This document shows positions 26,079-34,996 of a stretch of 64,000 nt of DNA, one piece after another. Position 1 is the stretch's first letter. Each line of letters starts with the position of its first letter. The stretch covers positions 1-64,000 of the forward strand of contig JAOUHV010000011.1 of the NCBI GenBank assembly GCA_029884425.1. Direction: 5' to 3'. The notes beneath the pieces are model-generated. The model had not been told where the DNA came from. It made no database searches and saw only the letters and a program-made list of their open reading frames with translations. The translations under genes and the position numbers were made by a program. This stretch comes from Gammaproteobacteria bacterium. Its GTDB lineage: Bacteria; Pseudomonadota; Gammaproteobacteria; S012-40.

Positions 26079-27029
26079 TTAGTGACTGGCTTGGGTGGCG
26101 TCGCGGGCGCAGCGAAAACCGACATCATCGTAGACTTCGCTGGGTTTAAGATTCATGCGATAGGCGCCACGGTAATACATTTCCAGTGCGTAGTGGCCTG
26201 AATTGCTCCAGCCACCGCCGCGAGCGACGCGGTAGGTTTGGCCATACTTGTCGCTCTTGGCATCAGAGTCGGGGTAAGCCATGTACCAGTCGGCAGTCCA
26301 TTCCGATACGTTGCCTGCGAGGTCATGGACGCCGTAGGGAGAGATGTCTTCTTTATGCTCACCAATGGGGGCGGCACCAAATTCCCACTCTGATTCGGCG
26401 GTGTTGGTGGCATTGGGGCGCCATTCATTTCCCCAGGGATACTCCTGGCCATTGGCACCGCGTGCGGCTTTTTCCCACTCTGCTTCGGTGGGCAGGCGCT
26501 TACCGGACCATTTGCAGTAGGCGTTGGCGTCTTCCCAACTGACGAACGTGACAGGGATAACGTCAAACTCTGCATAGCGAGCTTTGATCGCTTCCAGTAG
26601 CTGATCATGGTTCATGGTGTTGGTGTCGAGGTCCAGCTTGAGCACCGTGCCAGCGAGTTTGCGCAGGATATCGTCAGGCGCGCGGTTTAGCTTTTCCATT
26701 TGCATGCTAAACAAATAACCGTTGTTTAGCCAGAAACTGGGATTTTTATGTCCGGTATCAGCAACGAAAGCGCGGTATTGACTGTTGGTGATTTCGTATT
26801 TATCGATGAGGTAGGCGGGCAGGTTGATCTTTTTTTGCGGATGCTCATCTTCGTAAAAGGGTTTGAGCTGACCATACTCCTCAGCCAAGTGCTGAGAATC
26901 GATCTTGTCACTACCTCGGACAAATTCACCTTCAGGAATGAGGATCATGTCCTTAGTATCAGAGGCTGGGGTGGCTTGAAGCTGAGTTGAGACAGAAAAT
27001 AAAGCTGCACAAAGGATGGTGTACTTCAT
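26079..27029 (-). CDS. Secreted FGE/SUMF1-family protein
   Basis: A 316-residue protein with a signal peptide (MKYTILCAALFSVSTQLQA). The rest is a formylglycine-generating-enzyme-like fold: IPEGEFVRGS, RLPTEAEWEKAARG, DLAGNVSEWTADWY and RVARGGGWSN are diagnostic segments. Bacterial members of this fold are often not sulfatase activators; no sulfatase is nearby. The typical catalytic Cys pair near the C-terminus is not evident (only RCARD is seen), so a structural or substrate-binding role is possible. It is divergent from the M1-like peptidase gene. Confidence 0.82.
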   Translation of the reverse strand: MKYTILCAALFSVSTQLQATPASDTKDMILIPEGEFVRGSDKIDSQHLAEEYGQLKPFYEDEHPQKKINLPAYLIDKYEITNSQYRAFVADTGHKNPSFWLNNGYLFSMQMEKLNRAPDDILRKLAGTVLKLDLDTNTMNHDQLLEAIKARYAEFDVIPVTFVSWEDANAYCKWSGKRLPTEAEWEKAARGANGQEYPWGNEWRPNATNTAESEWEFGAAPIGEHKEDISPYGVHDLAGNVSEWTADWYMAYPDSDAKSDKYGQTYRVARGGGWSNSGHYALEMYYRGAYRMNLKPSEVYDDVGFRCARDATQASH

Positions 27030-27189
27030 ATAACGCTTCTTCTTATTAATTGTTGGCGTAAAATCTGTGCCCCTGGGATCCAGGTGCCAGAGTCAGGTTA
27101 GCTGACGGTTCAGGAACCGGGCTTTATACTGCAAGCCTATGAGTATACGGTTAAGAAAGGCTTAATTACACGGTAAATTCGGGGGCGGA

Positions 27190-29295
27190 ATGAGGAAGGT
27201 AAAGCAGGCGATAAGCTGGGTAGTGTTAAATCTGTGGATGGTTGGTGCGATGGCGGAGCCGGTGACCCATCATCAACTGCAAGTGACCCTGTCACCTGCC
27301 AGTCAAACGCTGCAAGTGGTTGATAAGGTGACATTTCCGACCGCAGAGCCGCAAATTGTACTGTTGCATGCGGGCTTGCAGGTGCAGGCAATCACTGGCA
27401 GTTTGAGAAAACTGGACTCAAGTACCCAGGATTTTGCCGTCCCTGTGACCGCCTATGAGCTGAAACCGCAAACAAATGGCCAGCTAACATTGCAATATCA
27501 GGGTAAAATCCACCACCCGTTGCCCGAGGGTGATGGCGATAGTCCAGCCTTCCTGGGACCTGAAGGGGTTTACCTGGGAGCCAGTTCGGTTTGGTACCCG
27601 ATGAGCCGGGATGGTTTGTTGACCTTTGATCTGGATGTCACCCTGCCCGAGCGCTGGCGTGCGGTCAGTCAGGGGCGTCAGCATGGGCAACAGGAGAAGG
27701 GACCGCAGTGGCGGACCCGCTGGAGCGAGAAATCGCCCCAACAGGAAATATTTTTAATTGCGGCACCGTTTTATCAGTTTAGCCGTACAGCAGGTGACAT
27801 TCAGGTCATGGCGTATCTGCGGGACAACGACCCAGCATTGGCCAGCCGTTACCTGGATGTGACGGCGGATTATGTGAAGATGTACGAGACAATGATTGGG
27901 CGTTATCCCTACGACAAATTTGCCCTGGTGGAAAATTTTTGGAGCACTGGCTACGGGATGCCGTCGTTTACCTTGTTGGGCTCGGATGTCATTCGCCTGC
28001 CGTTTATTCTGTATACCTCCTACCCTCACGAAATATTGCATAACTGGTGGGGAAACAGCGTTTACGTAGATTATGACTCAGGTAATTGGGCGGAAGGTTT
28101 GACGTCTTATCTGGCAGACCATCTGTTGCAGGAAATGCGACAGGAGGGCGTGAGTTATCGTCGCGATTCGTTGCAGGCGTATGCGGATTTTGTGGATGCG
28201 GATAAAGACTTTTCGTTAAACGATTTTCGTACACGTCATAGCAACAGCAGTCAGGCGGTAGGCTATGGTAAAGGGCAAATGTTGTTCCATATGCTGCGTC
28301 GTGAGCTTGGGGATGATACCTTCAAAAAAGGGCTGCAGAAATTTTACGCTGAGCGAAAATTTACCGTCGCCAGTTATGATGACATCGAAAAGACGTTTTC
28401 TGCCGTCAGCAATCGGGATCTCAAACCGTACTTCCAGCAATGGGTGGGCCGAGTTGGCGCGCCAAAGCTGGCACTCAGCAAAGTGTCGCGCATCGAAGTG
28501 GATGACGAGTGGAAACTCTATTTCACCCTGGAACAAGTGCAGGATGGTGATGTTTACGATTTGAATATCCCCTTAGCTGTTACGCTGAAAGGGGAGTCGT
28601 CCGCAAGCCAGCAATGGATTCATCTGAACCAAAAAGAACAACAATTTGTTCTTACTTTTGCCCAGCCTCCTGTTCGGGTTGATATTGATCCGCAGTTCGA
28701 TATTTTCCGACGCGCCGATCTGGCCGAAATTCCCGCCGCACTGTCCCTGGCATTTGGTGCTTCAACGGCAGTGGCGGTATTGCCATTTGCGGCAGAAAAA
28801 GACGAAGTGCGTGAATACCATAATCTGGTTTCGCAATGGCGCATGCAAGGGCTGATGATTGACGCGGTTTACGACAACGAAATTAAGTCGTTGCCAACCA
28901 ATAAAACCGTTTGGGTTTTAGGCTGGCAAAATAAATTTGTTGATGCATTGAATTCTGGCGTTGCACCGTATGGGGCTGACGTTTCCTCCAGTAAGGTGAC
29001 CTTGGCTGGACAGCGTTGGAACAGCGAAAGCCAATCAGTTGTTTTGGTTCAGCGCAATCCCGCAGATCCAAAACATGCCTGGGTGTGGTTGGCTGCACAT
29101 GACGTCAGCGCCATTGCAGGCTTGGCGCGTAAAGTGCCGCATTATCGGAAATTTAGTTATTTGATGTTCGAGGGTAATGCCCCGGAGAACAAAGTGAAAG
29201 GACAGTGGCAAATAAAACGTTCGCCACTGAGTGTCTCATTGGATGATGACGCTGTGATGGGACAGTTGGCACCTCGTGTGCCGTTGATTGAGTAA
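27190..29295 (+). CDS. M1-like zinc metallopeptidase, secreted
   Basis: Predicted exported metallopeptidase of 701 residues. The signal peptide is followed by the N-terminal beta domain, then the zinc motif HEILH (His 280, Glu 281, His 284) and the third ligand Glu 302 in NWAEGLTSY. The spacing is HEXXH-X17-E, one residue shorter than the usual X18. The aminopeptidase GAMEN motif is replaced by GYGMPSFT, so classic aminopeptidase activity is uncertain. A C-terminal domain (from about 520) has no recognised family. The following PBP1b gene begins within or just after its end, suggesting one transcript. Confidence 0.8.
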   Translation: MRKVKQAISWVVLNLWMVGAMAEPVTHHQLQVTLSPASQTLQVVDKVTFPTAEPQIVLLHAGLQVQAITGSLRKLDSSTQDFAVPVTAYELKPQTNGQLTLQYQGKIHHPLPEGDGDSPAFLGPEGVYLGASSVWYPMSRDGLLTFDLDVTLPERWRAVSQGRQHGQQEKGPQWRTRWSEKSPQQEIFLIAAPFYQFSRTAGDIQVMAYLRDNDPALASRYLDVTADYVKMYETMIGRYPYDKFALVENFWSTGYGMPSFTLLGSDVIRLPFILYTSYPHEILHNWWGNSVYVDYDSGNWAEGLTSYLADHLLQEMRQEGVSYRRDSLQAYADFVDADKDFSLNDFRTRHSNSSQAVGYGKGQMLFHMLRRELGDDTFKKGLQKFYAERKFTVASYDDIEKTFSAVSNRDLKPYFQQWVGRVGAPKLALSKVSRIEVDDEWKLYFTLEQVQDGDVYDLNIPLAVTLKGESSASQQWIHLNQKEQQFVLTFAQPPVRVDIDPQFDIFRRADLAEIPAALSLAFGASTAVAVLPFAAEKDEVREYHNLVSQWRMQGLMIDAVYDNEIKSLPTNKTVWVLGWQNKFVDALNSGVAPYGADVSSSKVTLAGQRWNSESQSVVLVQRNPADPKHAWVWLAAHDVSAIAGLARKVPHYRKFSYLMFEGNAPENKVKGQWQIKRSPLSVSLDDDAVMGQLAPRVPLIE

Positions 29296-29317
29296 ATTGA
29301 AATTGTGGTACAAATAC

Positions 29318-31603
29318 ATGCGCTTCTTGTTGCGTTATTGGCTCGTGCTGTTGGGGCTGGTGGGCGTTGCCATTGCGGTGGCGATACTGTGGTTGTTTTT
29401 TTATGCTCTGGATCTGAACAAAACTGTTGTTGAGAAATTCGAAGGCAAGCGATGGTCGATTCCTTCCCGGGTGTATGCCCGACCTTTGGAGTTGTTTCCT
29501 GGAAAATATTTGAATCAGGAATCGTTTGAGCGCGAGCTGCAAACGGTCGGATATCAAATTTCCGATGATGGCTTAACGTCAGGTACATATGCGCGTCAAG
29601 GAAACCGGGTAACGTTAACTCGTCGTGCGTTCAAATATCCTGACGGTAAAGAACCATCGCTGTCTTTGACATTAAGCTTTGAGAACAACCGGGTCAAAAT
29701 GCTGCAAGACGCCAAGACTGGACAGAATTACCAGTTGCAGCGGATTGAGCCCCTGTTGATCGCCAATATTTATCCGCGCCTCAAAGAGGATCGCGAGCTG
29801 CTGCGTTTGCAGGATTTGCCACCGGTGTTGGTGCAGGGCCTGCAGGCCATGGAAGACAGAAAATTCCAGAAACATCATGGTATCGACTTTCTGGGTATTC
29901 TGCGTGCAGCTTGGGCGAACCTGACGGCGGGCAAAGTGGTGCAGGGTGGAAGCACGCTGACACAACAGTTGGTTAAGAATTTTTATCTGGACAGTGAACT
30001 GACGCTGGAGCGCAAGTTCAACGAAGCGATCATGGCGTTCCTGCTGGAGATTCAGTATTCCAAAGAAGAAATTCTGGAAGCGTACATCAATGAAATCTAC
30101 ATGGGGCAAGAAGGGTCACGCTCCATTCATGGATTTGGCCAGGCAGCGTGGTTCTATTTTGGCAAGCCGGCATCAGAATTGACTGTCGGTGAATCTGCGA
30201 CCCTGATCGCCATTGTGCCTGGTCCATCGCTTTATAATCCACGCAGATTCCATGAGCGCGTGCAGGCGCGTCGTGACATGGTGGTGGATGTATTGCTGGA
30301 AGATGGTCTGATCACTCAGGTGCAGGCAGTACAGGCTAAATATCGCCCATTGAAAGTGGTGCCGCGTTCCAGGTTGAGTTTTACCCAGTACCCGGCTTTC
30401 ATCGATTTGGTGAAACAGCAATTGCGGCGTGATTACAAAGAGGAAGATTTGCGGTCTGATGGCCTGCGAATTTTCACCAGCTTTGATCCCAACGTTCACT
30501 ACAACGCGCGACGTTCGTTGGAGCGCCAGCTGGCGCAGATGTATGTGCGCAACAATGCACCGTTGCAGGCAGGCATTGTGGTGACACGTCGTGGCACTGG
30601 TGAAGTCATGACGGTGATTGGTGATGTACGTCCTGGATTTGCAGGATTAAATCGAGCGTTATCCATTCATCGTCCGGTGGGATCTTTGCTCAAGCCTGCG
30701 ATCTATTTGACCGGGGTTGAGCAGGAAAATTACACCCTGACCACCTTGGTGGATGATGACCCGATTCGTATTCCACAAGCCAGTGGCCAGGATTGGCAAC
30801 CCAAAAATTACGATGGCGAAGTGCATGGCAACGTGCCTATGCTCAAGGCGCTGGCATTCTCCTACAATTTGTCAGCGGTGAATACCGGTTTGACCCTGGG
30901 TGTAGAAAATGTGATTCAGACGATTTCTGCGCTGGGCTACAAGGGAGAGATTCCGGTTTATCCTTCGGTGATGCTGGGAACGCAGGAAATGTCTCCGTTT
31001 GAAGTAACGCAAATTTATCAAACACTGGCGGATGACGGTTTTTACACGCCACTGCGCGCGGTACGGGAAGTGGTTGACTCAAACGGCAAATTACTGCGTC
31101 GTTACCCGATCAATACCGAGCAACGCTTCCCCGCAGAGAGCGTTGCGCTGATCAAATTTGCTTTGAACTACGGTTTGTACCACGGCACGGGGCGATCGGT
31201 GGGTGAGCGGTTGCAAAACAAAGTGCTCGCAGGCAAAACAGGAACGACGGATGATATGCGCGATAGTTGGTTTGCCGGATTTGGAAACGATTATGTCGGC
31301 GTTGTCTGGTTGGGCAATGATGATAACAAAGTGACCGGATTGACCGGCGCAACGGGTGCACTGCGAATCTGGGGTGAAATGATGCAAGGCATTGCTCTGG
31401 ATTCGGTGCCAGACGCATTGCCTGATACCGTAAAATTGGTTGGTGTAGATTTAGAGTCTGGCCAATTGGGTGATGACAACTGTGAACACTTTGCAGTGCT
31501 GCCGTATAAAGATGGAACATTACCGGATGAAAAGGCTGACTGTGCAGGCTCGGACAGTACTGCCAGCACGGTTTGGGAAGACTTCATGGGATGGTTCCAA
31601 TGA
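29318..31603 (+). CDS. mrcB: Penicillin-binding protein 1B (bifunctional transglycosylase/transpeptidase)
   Basis: Class A PBP that polymerises and crosslinks peptidoglycan. It has one N-terminal membrane span, a UB2H-like domain, a GT51 domain (EDRKFQKHHGID, GGSTLTQQLVKN) and a transpeptidase domain with SLLK (SxxK), SYN (SxN) and KTGT motifs, all intact. ATG 29318 is chosen; an in-frame TTG at 29288, overlapping the previous gene, would add ten residues. The product is about 761 residues, the usual size. The stop overlaps the next gene (ATGA). Confidence 0.94.
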   Translation: MRFLLRYWLVLLGLVGVAIAVAILWLFFYALDLNKTVVEKFEGKRWSIPSRVYARPLELFPGKYLNQESFERELQTVGYQISDDGLTSGTYARQGNRVTLTRRAFKYPDGKEPSLSLTLSFENNRVKMLQDAKTGQNYQLQRIEPLLIANIYPRLKEDRELLRLQDLPPVLVQGLQAMEDRKFQKHHGIDFLGILRAAWANLTAGKVVQGGSTLTQQLVKNFYLDSELTLERKFNEAIMAFLLEIQYSKEEILEAYINEIYMGQEGSRSIHGFGQAAWFYFGKPASELTVGESATLIAIVPGPSLYNPRRFHERVQARRDMVVDVLLEDGLITQVQAVQAKYRPLKVVPRSRLSFTQYPAFIDLVKQQLRRDYKEEDLRSDGLRIFTSFDPNVHYNARRSLERQLAQMYVRNNAPLQAGIVVTRRGTGEVMTVIGDVRPGFAGLNRALSIHRPVGSLLKPAIYLTGVEQENYTLTTLVDDDPIRIPQASGQDWQPKNYDGEVHGNVPMLKALAFSYNLSAVNTGLTLGVENVIQTISALGYKGEIPVYPSVMLGTQEMSPFEVTQIYQTLADDGFYTPLRAVREVVDSNGKLLRRYPINTEQRFPAESVALIKFALNYGLYHGTGRSVGERLQNKVLAGKTGTTDDMRDSWFAGFGNDYVGVVWLGNDDNKVTGLTGATGALRIWGEMMQGIALDSVPDALPDTVKLVGVDLESGQLGDDNCEHFAVLPYKDGTLPDEKADCAGSDSTASTVWEDFMGWFQ

Positions 31604-31959
31604 AAGTGGTGCTTGGGGTGCTGATTATTTTGCTGGCCGCCTGCGCCAGCCAGCCCCCGAGAGATGAACAAACGGAAATAAAAGAGCCTGCGCAGCATTC
31701 CTTGCTGATTTGGGCGGAAAAGCTGGAAGCTGCTGGTAGTTTTCAGCAATCTGCTTCACAAATCGAGCGTTTGTTGCGCCTCGAACCCCGCAATGCCCGT
31801 GCCTGGTACCAATTGGCACGGGTTCATTTTCGACTTGCACAATACAAACAATCACGCCAATTCTCGCTGCGATCGATCAGTTACGCCAACAATGATCGTT
31901 GGTTGCTAAAGAAAAATCACGAGCTGATTACGCAAATTGATGAGGCGACACGTCTCTAG
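31600..31959 (+). CDS. TPR-containing lipoprotein
   Basis: A 119-residue predicted lipoprotein. ATG 31600 begins a signal peptide with lipobox LLAAC (Cys at residue 16). TPR-like helices follow (residues about 40-100: SQIERLLRLEPRNARAWYQL). The start overlaps the PBP1b stop, so the two are translationally coupled. It may serve the synthase much as LpoB-type lipoproteins serve PBP1b, but it is not LpoB by sequence. The functional link is inferred. Confidence 0.82.
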   Translation: MKVVLGVLIILLAACASQPPRDEQTEIKEPAQHSLLIWAEKLEAAGSFQQSASQIERLLRLEPRNARAWYQLARVHFRLAQYKQSRQFSLRSISYANNDRWLLKKNHELITQIDEATRL

Positions 31960-32187
31960 TTTCTTGTTTGGATATAGTGAACATTTGTGTGAGTTCGAAT
32001 TTGGCACTGTCTAACGATATTGTTGGTAATTTCAAAAACAACTGTAAGATGTTCATGATGCAGCGACGATGAATCATGGCATGCTGTCAATCAAAAATAC
32101 AATCTTCTACTGTCTTCTGGCGACCAACGCCATTAAGAAAAATGGTAAATAGTTAAAGCAAAACCCCTTGATATGGATGTCACAAAG

Positions 32188-32211
32188 AAAGGCTCTTCGG
32201 GGCCTTTTTTT
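32188..32211 (+). terminator. TTCG-loop terminator
   Basis: An eight-pair stem AAAGGCTC/GGGCCTTT with a TTCG tetraloop and a T7 tail. Confidence 0.88.
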
Positions 32212-32214
32212 GTT

Positions 32215-32462
32215 GTTGCGAAAAATTAATAACATGGGATGTTTTCAGGTTTTCGTTATTTCGTTGAGTTTTTTAATTGGTCATTGTTCAGTTTATGTCA
32301 TCGATATCTCATGAAGCAGAGGCATATGAATGCCGTTGGTTTATTGGTGTTCTCTCATGCGCCAGTGTGGCTGATTTGGGGAAAAACTTCACAATTCTCC
32401 AAAACGCGACAGCAGGCCCCCCGCGGTCGCTAAATTTTGCGTCGCTTCGGCGGCGCTTTTTT
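32215..32462 (+). ncRNA. Candidate small RNA ending in a TTCG-loop terminator
   Basis: No open frame of merit is present, yet a strong terminator ends the segment. Just before it, GCGAC (32406-32410) and GTCGC (32426-32430) could form a second hairpin enclosing a GC-rich loop. The 5' end is not defined and no known sRNA family is recognised. Confidence 0.3.
32439..32462 (+). terminator. TTCG-loop terminator without an upstream gene
   Basis: A seven-pair stem GCGTCGC/GCGGCGC (one G-U pair) with a TTCG loop and T6. It is about 480 bases from the last coding region. Confidence 0.88.
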
Positions 32463-32482
32463 GTTTCTGAATAACCTACATC

Positions 32483-32511
32483 TTGTCAATATCAATGTTT
32501 ACATTTATTGT
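32483..32511 (+). promoter_or_regulatory. Sigma-70-type promoter for the 132-residue gene
   Basis: TTGTCA (32483-32488), a 17-base spacer and TATTGT (32506-32511). It would place the start about 35 bases before ATG 32554. Confidence 0.5.
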
Positions 32512-32553
32512 ATTCGACTAGTTTAACTTCATGGCTGCACTCCTGGGGGAGGC

Positions 32554-32952
32554 ATGATCGAATTCGTTCAGATCGGTGTGGAGTTTTATTGCAAGGGAGA
32601 GCGTTTCGCATTGTCGTCAAAGGTCGGGCTGGATCACTTCATGGCGAGTGAGCCGCCTTACAATTTCCATGACCTGTTGGCCGAGCAACATAACATTGTT
32701 CCGGGAACGGAAGAGTACGGTGTTTTGCGTACGGCAAAGATCGAATTCAGCGAACTGGATGATGAAGCTCGCCAGTTTGTGGTTGATGGTGAACTTGATG
32801 TTGATCGCTGGATTCAACATTTGCGTGTGGAGCAGGAGCTAGAGGCTTTGCTTGAGGCCGCTAAATTTCATCTTGGAGCAGAGGATCTGGTTGAGCACAA
32901 AGAGCAGCTCAAGCAGATGTTGTTGAGCGCCCACGACAAAGATCGTCGTTGA
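32554..32952 (+). CDS. Hypothetical protein, 132 residues
   Basis: Unrecognised acidic, soluble protein without signal peptide or membrane span. It begins MIEFVQIGVEFYCKGERFAL, is mixed alpha/beta at first and becomes a charged, Leu/Glu/Lys-rich helix near the end (HLRVEQELEALLEAA). A GGGGGAGG ribosome site is very close to ATG 32554. It has its own promoter and terminator, so it is a single-gene unit lying before motA. Function unknown. Confidence 0.7.
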   Translation: MIEFVQIGVEFYCKGERFALSSKVGLDHFMASEPPYNFHDLLAEQHNIVPGTEEYGVLRTAKIEFSELDDEARQFVVDGELDVDRWIQHLRVEQELEALLEAAKFHLGAEDLVEHKEQLKQMLLSAHDKDRR

Positions 32953-32978
32953 TAATGATGTCGCGTTGGATGTGATAC

Positions 32979-33000
32979 CAGCCGCGCTTGCGGCTGTTTT
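32979..33000 (+). terminator. Terminator after the 132-residue gene
   Basis: CAGCCGC/GCGGCTG stem with a GCTT loop, followed by TTTT. Confidence 0.85.
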
Positions 33001-33104
33001 GTTCTATTTTCCCTTTTGCTTCAATGTCGTTACGTTCCAGGGGGGGGCTGGGATGGTATCGAATTATCTGTTGGGTTTCCCAATCCAATGAATCTCATGC
33101 CTAT

Positions 33105-33131
33105 TTAAGTCCTGCGCTGGTTTGTCGATAT
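33105..33131 (+). promoter_or_regulatory. Sigma-28 (FliA)-type promoter for motAB
   Basis: TTAAGTCC (33105-33112), exactly 11 bases, then GTCGATAT (33124-33131). The FliA consensus is TAAAGTTT-N11-GCCGATAA; matches are 5/8 and 6/8. It lies 64 bases before motA, a class-3 flagellar gene in related bacteria. Confidence 0.6.
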
Positions 33132-33195
33132 GGTGGCTGAACGGGAGGAAAACAGGGCCAGCCAAATGATGTACTGGGCGACATAGGAAGAGCAG

Positions 33196-34047
33196 ATGAA
33201 AGCAATTGCCGGATTTATAATGGTGGTGGTGTGTGTGTTTGGCGGCTTTATGCTGTCCAACGGCCAGCTGTTGGCGCTGTGGCATCCACCGGAACTACTG
33301 ATCATCGGTGGTGGGGCGTTGGGCGCATTTATCGTGGCCAACCCACCAGTGATTTTGAAAGCTGTTGCTGCAGGAATTCCCGGCTTGTTCAAAGGTTCGT
33401 CCTACAGTAAACAGTTGTACATGGATTTGTTGGCGTTGCTGTTCGAAGTGTTCCAAAAGGCGCGTAAGGAAGGCTTGATGTCGCTGGAAGCGCATGTGGA
33501 TGAGCCAGACAAGAGCGCCATTTTCACCAAATACCCAAAAATATTGGCCAATCATCATGCCATGGATTTTTTGACGGATTATCTGCGGCTGATGGTGACC
33601 GGAACTGCCAACGCATTTGAGATGGAAAACCTGATGGATCAGGAGTTGGATACCCACCATCATGAGGTGTTGGCACCTGGTGAGGCAATGCAGACGATGG
33701 CTGATGGTTTGCCCGCGTTTGGTATCGTTGCGGCGGTTATGGGGGTGGTAATTACCATGAGTTCCATCGACCAAGGTGCGGAAGTCATCGGTGAAAAGGT
33801 GGCCGCGGCGCTGGTGGGAACCTTCGTGGGGATTTTGCTGGCCTATGGTTTGGCTGCGCCCATTGCCAACGCACTCAAGGCGGAAGCCGCCAACGAAAGC
33901 AAGTTCATCGAAGTAATCAAGGTGTCATTGTTGGCGTCACTTAACGGTTACAGCCCGCAGGTGGCCATTGAATTTGGTCGCAAGGTGATTCATTCGCACA
34001 ATCGCCCGACATTCAGCGAACTGGAAGACTACGTGAAGCAAAAATAA
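33196..34047 (+). CDS. motA: Flagellar motor stator protein MotA
   Basis: Stator ion-channel subunit that works with MotB to drive flagellar rotation. The 283-residue protein has four membrane spans (two at the N-terminus, two around GIVAAVMGVVITMSS and ALVGTFVGILLAYGL) and a large cytoplasmic loop. It resembles the E. coli MotA type. A ribosome site AGGAAGAG lies before ATG 33196. motB follows nine bases later. Confidence 0.95.
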   Translation: MKAIAGFIMVVVCVFGGFMLSNGQLLALWHPPELLIIGGGALGAFIVANPPVILKAVAAGIPGLFKGSSYSKQLYMDLLALLFEVFQKARKEGLMSLEAHVDEPDKSAIFTKYPKILANHHAMDFLTDYLRLMVTGTANAFEMENLMDQELDTHHHEVLAPGEAMQTMADGLPAFGIVAAVMGVVITMSSIDQGAEVIGEKVAAALVGTFVGILLAYGLAAPIANALKAEAANESKFIEVIKVSLLASLNGYSPQVAIEFGRKVIHSHNRPTFSELEDYVKQK

Positions 34048-34056
34048 GGTCTGACC

Positions 34057-34995
34057 ATGGCTGAGAACGCGCAACCGATAATCGTCAAAAAAGTCAAAAA
34101 AAGTGCTCACGGGCACCATGGTGGCGCCTGGAAAGTGGCGTATGCTGACTTCGTGACGGCGATGATGGCGTTCTTTTTGTTGCTGTGGCTGTTGAACGTT
34201 TCAGACCCCGAGACTCGAGGTGGAATAGCCGCGTATTTTAATGACCCCAGTATCGTTCATGCCGCCGGCGGTGCCAGTACCAGCGTGATTGAAATTGGCA
34301 AAAATGTGGATATGGCGCGAGGTGAGGGTGAAAAAATGCGTGATTCGCAGGAAAGCGATACTGCAGGTGGCAACAATGCCCAGCAGGCTGAACTGCAACA
34401 ATTGCTTGATCTGAAGGAATCGCTAGAACAACTGATTGAGTCGAGTCCCAGCATGATGCCGTTCAAAGAACAGATCATTCTGGATATTAACTCTGAAGGT
34501 TTGCGTATTCAGATCACCGACAAGGAAAATCGGCCCATGTTCGACTTGGGCGGTGCGCAGATGAAGTCATACACGCGCAAAATCTTCAAGGAAATTGCTC
34601 CCATACTGCAACAAATTCCCAACAAGGTAAGTATTTCCGGACACACGGATGCGTTGCAATTTTTTAGCAATGACAACAATTACAGCAACTGGGAATTATC
34701 TGCTGACCGGGCGAATGAGGCACGCCGCACCTTGATCAATTACGGAGTTCCGACGGCACAGGTTGCTCGCGTTATGGGGATGGCAGATAAGGCACCCTAT
34801 GACAGCAAAAATCCAACGGCGGCAGTGAATCGCCGCATCAGTATCGTGGTGTTGAACGCCAAGGCTGAACAATCCATTTATCGCCAGGAAGGCGGTGATG
34901 GCGCCATTACGGTCATTCCCGCCATCCTGCCCAAAGAACTGAAGGAAGCCATCAAACGCGACGCTATGGAGCGTTCGGGCACCATTCAGCGCTAA
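34057..34995 (+). CDS. motB: Flagellar motor stator protein MotB
   Basis: Peptidoglycan-anchored stator subunit. The 312-residue protein has the N-terminal span with the ion-binding Asp (YADFVTAMMAFFLLLWLLN), a plug/linker and a C-terminal OmpA-like peptidoglycan-binding domain (SISGHTDALQF then NWELSADRANEARR). Together with MotA it forms the stator complex; MotB's Asp carries protons through the channel. Confidence 0.95.
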   Translation: MAENAQPIIVKKVKKSAHGHHGGAWKVAYADFVTAMMAFFLLLWLLNVSDPETRGGIAAYFNDPSIVHAAGGASTSVIEIGKNVDMARGEGEKMRDSQESDTAGGNNAQQAELQQLLDLKESLEQLIESSPSMMPFKEQIILDINSEGLRIQITDKENRPMFDLGGAQMKSYTRKIFKEIAPILQQIPNKVSISGHTDALQFFSNDNNYSNWELSADRANEARRTLINYGVPTAQVARVMGMADKAPYDSKNPTAAVNRRISIVVLNAKAEQSIYRQEGGDGAITVIPAILPKELKEAIKRDAMERSGTIQR

Positions 34996-34996
34996 A

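Larger units (their letters stand above)
31960..32553. other. 594-base gene-free region with two terminators
   Basis: Only short, unconvincing frames occur (64-65 codons, no ribosome sites). Two strong TTCG-loop terminators lie at 32188-32211 and 32439-32462, and a sigma-70-type promoter at 32483-32511. The first terminator could end the PBP1b operon. The second has no gene before it, which suggests a small transcript between about 32215 and 32462. Confidence 0.6.

Noticed and set aside
32239-32474. Two overlapping frames of 64-65 codons in the gene-free region
   Set aside because: No ribosome sites, run into the terminator stem, and no recognisable protein features.
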